Shown here: in pieces, positions 12,857 to 13,580 of the stretch
How positions within the stretch are numbered: position 1 is the first letter of the stretch
Layout: each line of letters starts with the position of its first letter
Assembly (NCBI GenBank): GCA_031119155.1
Contig: JAVHYH010000024.1
Coordinates: forward strand, 6,523-20,102
Length of the DNA stretch: 13,580 nucleotides
Reading direction: 5' to 3'
From: Brevundimonas sp.
GTDB lineage: Bacteria > Pseudomonadota > Alphaproteobacteria > Caulobacterales > Caulobacteraceae
Notes under the pieces: generated by a model
The model's input: the letters and a program-made list of their open reading frames with translations, nothing else
Database searches by the model: none
What the model was told of the DNA's origin: nothing
Position numbers and translations under genes: made by a program

Positions 12857-13580
12857 ATGCGTATCGCCACCTGGAATGTGAACTCGGTCAACGCCCGCCT
12901 GCCCACCGTGCTGGCGTGGCTGGAAGCGGCCCAGCCGGACGTCGTCGGCTTCCAGGAGATCAAATGCGTGGACGAGAAATTCCCGCGCGAGGCCTTCGAG
13001 AGCCTCGGCTACAATGTCGAGGTCCACGGCCAGAAGACCTACAACGGCGTCGCACTGCTCTCGAAATATCCGATGTCCGAGGTCCTGCGCGGCCTGCCGG
13101 GCGAGGACCAGTCGGGCGTTGAGGCCGAGGGCGTCCATTCCCGCTACATCGAAGCCCTGATCGAATGCCCGCGCCCGGTGCGCGTCGGTTGCCTCTACCT
13201 GCCCAACGGCAATCCGGTGGAGAGCCCCAAGTTCGCCTACAAGTTGGGCTGGATGGAGCGGCTCGAGGCTCACGCCAGCACCCTGCTGGCGCAGGAAGAG
13301 GCCTTCACCCTGTGCGGCGACTACAACGTCATCCCGACGCCGGACGACGCCAAGGATCCCAAGGCCTGGGTCAATGACGCCCTGTTCCAGCCCGAGAGCC
13401 GCGCCGCCTTCCGCGCCCTGCGCTACCTCGGCCTGAGTGAGGCGGGCGAGCTCGGCAAGCAGCCGCCCGGGACCTTCACCTTCTGGGACTATCAGGCGGG
13501 CGCCTGGCAGCGGGACCACGGCATCCGCATCGACTTCGCCTTGCTGTCGCCGCAGGCCGCCGACCTGTTCCGGGGCGTCG
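12857..13580 (+). CDS. xth: Exodeoxyribonuclease III (3' end outside window)
   Basis: 241 codons are visible from ATG 12857 and the frame is open to the window end; the family usually has about 260-270 residues, so little is missing. The product is an AP endonuclease and 3'-5' exonuclease of base excision repair in the cytoplasm. The EEP-fold catalytic residues are in place: N7 (WNVNS), E34 (QEIK), Y114 (LYLPNG), D155 and N157 (GDYNV) and D226 (RIDFALL). The final SDH motif should lie just beyond the edge. No ribosome site precedes the ATG; TTAGCT nine bases upstream could be the -10 element of a leaderless message. It stands after the terminator at 12781-12810 and so probably has its own promoter. 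Confidence 0.95.
   Translation, partial: MRIATWNVNSVNARLPTVLAWLEAAQPDVVGFQEIKCVDEKFPREAFESLGYNVEVHGQKTYNGVALLSKYPMSEVLRGLPGEDQSGVEAEGVHSRYIEALIECPRPVRVGCLYLPNGNPVESPKFAYKLGWMERLEAHASTLLAQEEAFTLCGDYNVIPTPDDAKDPKAWVNDALFQPESRAAFRALRYLGLSEAGELGKQPPGTFTFWDYQAGAWQRDHGIRIDFALLSPQAADLFRGV

Noticed and set aside
12842..13519. 225-aa minus-strand ORF at the right end
   Set aside because: It is antisense to exodeoxyribonuclease III, whose catalytic motifs are all in place.

Overview
This GC-rich window looks chromosomal and comes from an alphaproteobacterium of the Caulobacterales, with Brevundimonas or a close relative most likely. The clues are short (about 275-aa) flagellins of the Caulobacter FljK type with a FlaG gene, a probable sigma-54 flagellin promoter with upstream boxes like the ftr sites of the flagellar regulator FlbD, a CtrA half-site, and dense operons with ATGA/GTGA stop-start overlaps. 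I saw no rRNA, tRNA, insertion sequence or CRISPR array, and no gene-free stretch longer than 300 bases.

Region 1 (1-3300) is a flagellar locus, read on the minus strand apart from one small plus-strand ORF. From upstream to downstream it holds a canonical flagellin (2245-3072), FlaG (1868-2152), a second, diverged flagellin (905-1738) and the N-terminal part of a cytoplasmic histidine kinase, possibly FlaEY-like (1-630). The regulatory DNA is the richest part. A four-box dyad (3230-3296) lies about 100 bases upstream of a -24/-12 element (3165-3180). The leader that follows holds three small hairpins, each with an AAA loop. A C(UUCG)G hairpin probably ends the flagellin message. The second flagellin has neither the promoter element nor the boxes, but has a CtrA-like half-site, so the two flagellins are probably controlled differently. 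A 41-aa ORF (777-902) lies between the kinase and the second flagellin.

Region 2 (3301-5190) is a tight three-gene minus-strand operon: a phage/GTA-type tail or fibre protein (DUF2793 head, glycine-rich C-terminal half), a 51-aa acidic protein and an 84-aa protein with two membrane segments. No other phage gene is visible.

Region 3 (5343-6848) has a DUF4112 membrane protein divergent from a membrane-anchored endonuclease/exonuclease/phosphatase-fold protein. The latter overlaps the next gene tail to tail by 20 bases.

Region 4 (6829-11760) is a minus-strand run of housekeeping and metabolic genes: metallo-beta-lactamase hydrolase, enoyl-CoA hydratase/isomerase, GNAT acetyltransferase, DUF1285 protein, Nudix CoA pyrophosphatase and CCA tRNA nucleotidyltransferase. 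Several adjacent pairs share stop and start bases.

Region 5 (11798-13580, plus strand) has a secreted protein with three tandem four-cysteine repeats, a strong intrinsic terminator, and exodeoxyribonuclease III cut by the window end.

The best candidates for something not yet well described are the flagellin leader with its ftr-like array, the 12-cysteine secreted repeat protein, and the isolated tail-fibre operon. I see no clear new defence or mobile system.
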